64,000 nucleotides of DNA from Mucilaginibacter aquariorum (GTDB lineage Bacteria; Bacteroidota; Bacteroidia; Sphingobacteriales; Sphingobacteriaceae): contig NZ_JANHOH010000002.1 in the NCBI RefSeq assembly GCF_024498135.1, positions 124,001 to 188,000 of the forward strand, given 5' to 3'. Positions 60,723-64,000 of the stretch are shown here, one piece after another. The position numbers were made by a program, and so were the translations under genes. Positions within the stretch are counted from its first letter, which is position 1; every line of letters starts with the position of its first letter. The notes beneath the pieces were generated by a model. That model had not been told where the DNA came from, made no database searches, and saw only the letters and a program-made list of their open reading frames with translations.

Positions 60723-61929
60723 GATTTTATTAACGCTGATATTGCTTGCCAACAGCACATGCCTGTTGGCACAGCAAACTTTTAAATATAAAGCTAATAT
60801 TGGGAAGGTTGATACTTCGGCCTTTTACCGTATTAGTTTGCTGCCCGGGGTACTGGCTAAAAGCAATGCTGATTTATCAGATATACGCATACTAAACCAA
60901 AGCGGGAAGTTTGTGCCTTATATATTTGGCAGTCAGTTACCAGTTAAAGAGCAGCAAAGTTTTATAGTATTTCCGCAAACAGGCATTGCCAAACAGCCCG
61001 ATACCACAACCACCTTTGTCGCCGAAAATAAAGGCCATTTAACTATTAACCAACTATACCTAAAGTTGCGCAATACGTCTGTTGACAGGATAGTAAACCT
61101 GGCAGGCAGCGATGACCTTGCCAACTGGTATGCCATTAAAGAAAACATACTGCTCAGCAAAGCAGGTGAGGAGGGTAGCACTGGTGGTATTTATGAGCAA
61201 TTACTCAATTTTCCGGCGAGCACTTATCAGTACTTTAAAATACAGGTAAATAATAACCGCAAAGATGCTGTTGCCATATTACAGGCAGGTATATATAAAA
61301 TACAATTGGTAAAACCTGCTTATACCGAACTTCCCGACGTTAAATTTACCCAAAGAGATAGCGCTAAGGCAAGCCGCATATTTATAACCTTTAACGAAGC
61401 TTATCCGATTAACAAACTAAAATTGGGCGTTGCCGGTGCCAAATATTATAAGCGTGCTATAAATATTTATAGCATTGATGGCAAAAAACGGAACTTATTA
61501 GGCGATACCGAAATAAGCTCTGTGGGAAATAATGAGTTATTTATATCAGCCAAAACCAAGAAAATATTACTCGAGGTTGCTAATGAAGATAACCCACCAT
61601 TAAATATCAGCGCCGTAACTGCTTACCAGTTAGATCAAACGCTTGTAGCATATTTGGATAAGGGAAATAACTATCACTTGTTATTTGGTGATACCGTTGC
61701 CAAAACACCCGTATATGATCTTCAATTTTTTACAGATAGCCTTCAACGGAATTTACCTATAGTAAAGCTTGGCAATGTAGATAATAACCCTTTGTTTCAA
61801 CATAAAACGGCGGCTACCAGTCATAACATACCCACCTGGTTAATTTGGATTGCTATAATAGCTGTACTAGGTCTGCTCGCCTTTCTTACCTTAAAAATGA
61901 CCAAAGAAGTAAGACAAAGAAAAAAATGA
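60697..61929 (+). CDS. DUF3999-like exported protein
   Basis: 410 aa from the ATG at 60697. The start is uncertain: a TTG at 60691 or at 60715 (giving a cleaner signal peptide NKILLTLILLANSTCLLA|Q) would also work. A large beta-rich domain (LLPGVLAKSNADLSDIRILNQSGKFVPYIFG, DRIVNLAGSDDLANWY) is followed by a C-terminal TM (WLIWIAIIAVLGLLAFLTL) and a basic tail. It overlaps the DUF2339 gene, its usual neighbour. Confidence 0.85.
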   Translation: MRIRLRLNKILLTLILLANSTCLLAQQTFKYKANIGKVDTSAFYRISLLPGVLAKSNADLSDIRILNQSGKFVPYIFGSQLPVKEQQSFIVFPQTGIAKQPDTTTTFVAENKGHLTINQLYLKLRNTSVDRIVNLAGSDDLANWYAIKENILLSKAGEEGSTGGIYEQLLNFPASTYQYFKIQVNNNRKDAVAILQAGIYKIQLVKPAYTELPDVKFTQRDSAKASRIFITFNEAYPINKLKLGVAGAKYYKRAINIYSIDGKKRNLLGDTEISSVGNNELFISAKTKKILLEVANEDNPPLNISAVTAYQLDQTLVAYLDKGNNYHLLFGDTVAKTPVYDLQFFTDSLQRNLPIVKLGNVDNNPLFQHKTAATSHNIPTWLIWIAIIAVLGLLAFLTLKMTKEVRQRKK

Positions 61930-61969
61930 AGGTTGAGCTACAATGCTCCTAAAGCCTATGATTGGTTAT

Positions 61970-62006
61970 ACCTGTGAAAAACAAAAGCGTATTTCACAGG
62001 TTTTTC
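61970..62006 (+). terminator. terminator of the DUF2339-DUF3999 operon
   Basis: ACCTGTGAAA (61970-61979) is exactly complementary to 61992-62001, then TTTT. Confidence 0.85.
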
Positions 62007-62040
62007 AATTAAGTGTTAGGGAAAATATTAATTAAAAGAG

Positions 62041-62214
62041 ATGAACAAATTTTTCAGGGCTATCATAGCCGCATGGGGAGCTAAAAAATTGGGCGGTGGC
62101 TGCCTGTCAACCATTGTGATTTTTGTGATAATTTATACATTGTTGGGCAAGTGCAATCAGGAAAGCCGCGCAATGGCTAAACCGGTTGCTGTGGTTTCCT
62201 GCCAGACTAAATAA
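62041..62214 (+). CDS. 57-aa single-TM protein
   Basis: Short frame from an ATG at 62041: a basic N-terminus (MNKFFRAIIAAWGAKKLGGGC), one hydrophobic helix (LSTIVIFVIIYTLLG), and a short polar tail with two Cys. It has a plausible upstream site (taaaagag) and good coding character. No family recognised; likely a small membrane protein. It comes just after a terminator, so it needs its own promoter. Confidence 0.62.
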   Translation: MNKFFRAIIAAWGAKKLGGGCLSTIVIFVIIYTLLGKCNQESRAMAKPVAVVSCQTK

Positions 62215-62222
62215 CACCTTGT

Positions 62223-63113
62223 TTACTTTTGATAGCTGCCAAATAAGGTTACTAACTTATCCGGGTAATCTGAAATGATCCCATCGACTTTCAGTTCAGC
62301 CATTTTTTTCATTGATGCTTCATCATTAACTGTCCATGGTAATACCTGTACTTTGGCTCGGTGCGCCTGCTCAACAAAGTCTTTATCAATAGTGGTATAG
62401 TTCGGGCTGATGATATCAGGGTTAAAGCCCAGTTTTTTGATGGCGTTTTCAAAGGTTTCTTTAGCACCGGTAAGGTAAGACAGTACCTGCTTAGGATTAG
62501 TTTGGTGAAGAAGCTGCAGTGGCCTCACATCAAACGATTGTATGGTAACGCGTTTTGTTACCTTCTTTTTGTTCAGTACATCCATCACCAGTTTAGTAAA
62601 CTCGTTTATGGCAGGATGGGCAACGCCATCGCCGGCGAGCGAGCTTTTTATCTCCAGGTTATAATAAACCGGCTTTAGGTGATGTATTTTCACATACCGC
62701 TCAACGTTGTCTATCAGTTCGGATAATAATGGTTTGTAGGTTTTCAGCTTCTTTTGATCTGGAAATTGCGGATGTGGTTTGGTGCCCGCATCGTAACGTT
62801 TTACGCTATCGTATGGCATGGTGTATATCAGCAGGCCTTTTTCTTCGGCTTTGCTAATGGTGCTGCCATCGGGTTTAAGCATAAAATCGGCAGACATATA
62901 GGTATCATGCGATACCACCACCTGGTTATCCTTTGAAATAACACAATCCAATTCCAGTGTTTTTACGCCCAGGTCAATAGCGTGCAGCATTGCTGGTATG
63001 GTATTTTCGGGCATTAAAGCGCGGCCACCCCTGTGGCCCTGTACATCTAATTTTTGCTGTGCCGATACGGCTATTATCGAGCAACATAAGCTCATGGTTA
63101 AAAAGTATTTCAT
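62223..63113 (-). CDS. glycerophosphodiester phosphodiesterase
   Basis: 296 aa. Signal peptide (FLTMSLCCSIIAVSA), then the GDPD TIM barrel: VQGHRGGRALMPENTIPAML (metal and substrate residues H, R, E), KTLELDCVISKDNQVVVSHD (E, D, H) and late EIKSSL, LPWTVN. Hydrolyses glycerophosphodiesters to glycerol-3-P and an alcohol in the periplasm. Full length. Confidence 0.94.
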   Translation of the reverse strand: MKYFLTMSLCCSIIAVSAQQKLDVQGHRGGRALMPENTIPAMLHAIDLGVKTLELDCVISKDNQVVVSHDTYMSADFMLKPDGSTISKAEEKGLLIYTMPYDSVKRYDAGTKPHPQFPDQKKLKTYKPLLSELIDNVERYVKIHHLKPVYYNLEIKSSLAGDGVAHPAINEFTKLVMDVLNKKKVTKRVTIQSFDVRPLQLLHQTNPKQVLSYLTGAKETFENAIKKLGFNPDIISPNYTTIDKDFVEQAHRAKVQVLPWTVNDEASMKKMAELKVDGIISDYPDKLVTLFGSYQK

Positions 63114-63287
63114 GTAATGTTTATTTAGCTTTAAACAATAAAGATTATTGTTTGATTAGGGCGAAAGTAGAATCGCTTTGTTAACCTAAACTTGCGTCGG
63201 TATTACCAAATCAATAATATTATTGAAGCTTAATTTTGATTTAAAGGTATGTTTTCCTAATAAATAATGGTACTTATATAGATGCAC

Positions 63288-63316
63288 TTTGCTATTTATG
63301 AATAATATTATATTTG
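63288..63316 (+). promoter_or_regulatory. promoter of the 2-hydroxyacid dehydrogenase gene
   Basis: TTTG (63288-63291) and TATATTTG (63309-63316) with a 17-bp spacer: a full Bacteroidota promoter, 26 bases before the ATG. Confidence 0.75.
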
Positions 63317-63341
63317 GTTGGTGTTATTTAATACTCGAAAA

Positions 63342-64000
63342 ATGAAGATAGTGGTACTGGATGGCTATACACTTAATCCCGGCGATATAAGTTGGGAGGC
63401 ATTGAAAAATTTAGGGGAAGTTGAGATATACGACAGGACACCTCCTGATAAGGTTTTAGAGCGGTCAATGGGAGCAGACGTTCTGCTTTCTAATAAAACA
63501 CTTGTTGACGAGGCCGTTATTAACCAGCTTCCTAACCTAAAGTATATTGGCGTATCGGCTACCGGTTATAATGTTATCGATGTAGAGGCGGCTAAAAATA
63601 AAGGAATTATTGTTTCAAATGTACCGGGCTACGGTACTGCATCTGTAGTACAGCTAACGTTTGCCTTATTGCTGGAACTTGCCCAGCATGTACAACAGCA
63701 TAGCGATTCGGTTATGACCGGCGACTGGGCCCGGGCCGCTGATTTTTGCTACTGGAACTCTCCCTTGGTTGAGCTTGCGGGAAAAACTATTGGTATTATC
63801 GGTTTTGGCAACATAGGCCAAAAGGTTGGCGATGTGGCCACTGCTTTTGGAATGAACATTATTGGTAATAGCAGGACCCACACAGACCAATCGCATCGCA
63901 AAAATTTTAGATGGGCAGATATTCCCGAGCTGCTGGAACAATCTGATGTGGTAAGTATCCATTGCCCCCTGTTTCCTGAAACAAAAGGATTGATCAATAC
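63342..64000 (+). CDS. D-2-hydroxyacid dehydrogenase, partial
   Basis: At least 219 aa, cut off by the window end. NAD-dependent family: N-terminal catalytic part (VDEAVINQLPNLKYIGVSATGYNVIDVEAAKNKGI) with the substrate Asn/Gly loop, then the Rossmann dinucleotide motif ELAGKTIGIIGFGNIGQKVGDVATAFGM. Likely a glycerate or related 2-hydroxyacid dehydrogenase; the catalytic His lies beyond the window. Start ATG at 63342, preceded by a clear promoter. Confidence 0.9.
   Translation, partial: MKIVVLDGYTLNPGDISWEALKNLGEVEIYDRTPPDKVLERSMGADVLLSNKTLVDEAVINQLPNLKYIGVSATGYNVIDVEAAKNKGIIVSNVPGYGTASVVQLTFALLLELAQHVQQHSDSVMTGDWARAADFCYWNSPLVELAGKTIGIIGFGNIGQKVGDVATAFGMNIIGNSRTHTDQSHRKNFRWADIPELLEQSDVVSIHCPLFPETKGLIN

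Overview
The window looks like a chromosome segment of a Bacteroidota member of the Sphingobacteriaceae, of Mucilaginibacter/Pedobacter type. Evidence: many clear TAnnTTTG -7 promoter elements, a moderate to low G+C content, and a protein repertoire typical of the group (DUF5916, DUF4202, DUF2339/DUF3999, Reg_prop lipoproteins, 'ABC transporter ATPase'-like small proteins, MobC/MobA-type mobilisable elements). The genus is inferred; no rRNA gene is present to fix it.

Region 1 (1 to about 19.2 kb) is most of a mobilisable genomic island that ends at tRNA-Phe. It holds a tyrosine recombinase next to the tRNA 3' end, a Fic protein with a palindromic operator, an excisionase-like HTH protein, a MobC/MobA mobilisation pair with a candidate oriT, and a second protein gene nested inside the relaxase gene. 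Further in come cargo genes (a two-TM winged-helix regulator, a Reg_prop lipoprotein, a YceI lipoprotein, an XRE regulator and a HEPN protein). The inner end, visibly AT-richer, is a defence-like zone: a three-gene HAD/membrane-protein operon and a four-gene operon (DGQHR protein, unknown protein, D12-class adenine methyltransferase, PD-(D/E)XK nuclease fused to a second DGQHR domain) with a divergent HARE-HTH/HNH nuclease gene. The outer end of the island lies left of base 1.

Region 2 (19.3-37.4 kb) is core chromosome: a membrane Fe-S reductase locus, an FAD-linked oxidase, small conserved proteins, mtgA, the rpsF-rpsR-rplI operon, dnaX, NADP-isocitrate dehydrogenase and mannose-6-phosphate isomerase.

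Region 3 (37.4-64 kb) is also core: a PAS histidine kinase with a response regulator, a GH5-like hydrolase, a SulP transporter, a SAM-I riboswitch in front of a 1-Cys peroxiredoxin followed by tRNA-Cys, tRNA-Gln, a PLP trans-sulfuration enzyme, a flavohaemoglobin with a divergent Fe-S-type Rrf2 repressor and a palindromic operator, several large membrane proteins of unknown function (DUF2157, DUF2339, DUF3999), an OmpA protein, a glycerophosphodiesterase and the start of a 2-hydroxyacid dehydrogenase. REP-like inverted repeats sit in several intergenic gaps.

The strongest candidates for something undescribed are the DGQHR/methyltransferase/nuclease locus (1-6.7 kb), the HAD/membrane operon (6.7-8.4 kb), the gene nested in the relaxase (14.2-14.6 kb), and three hairpin-rich non-coding stretches of the island (8.64-8.75, 11.19-11.29 and 16.14-16.46 kb).
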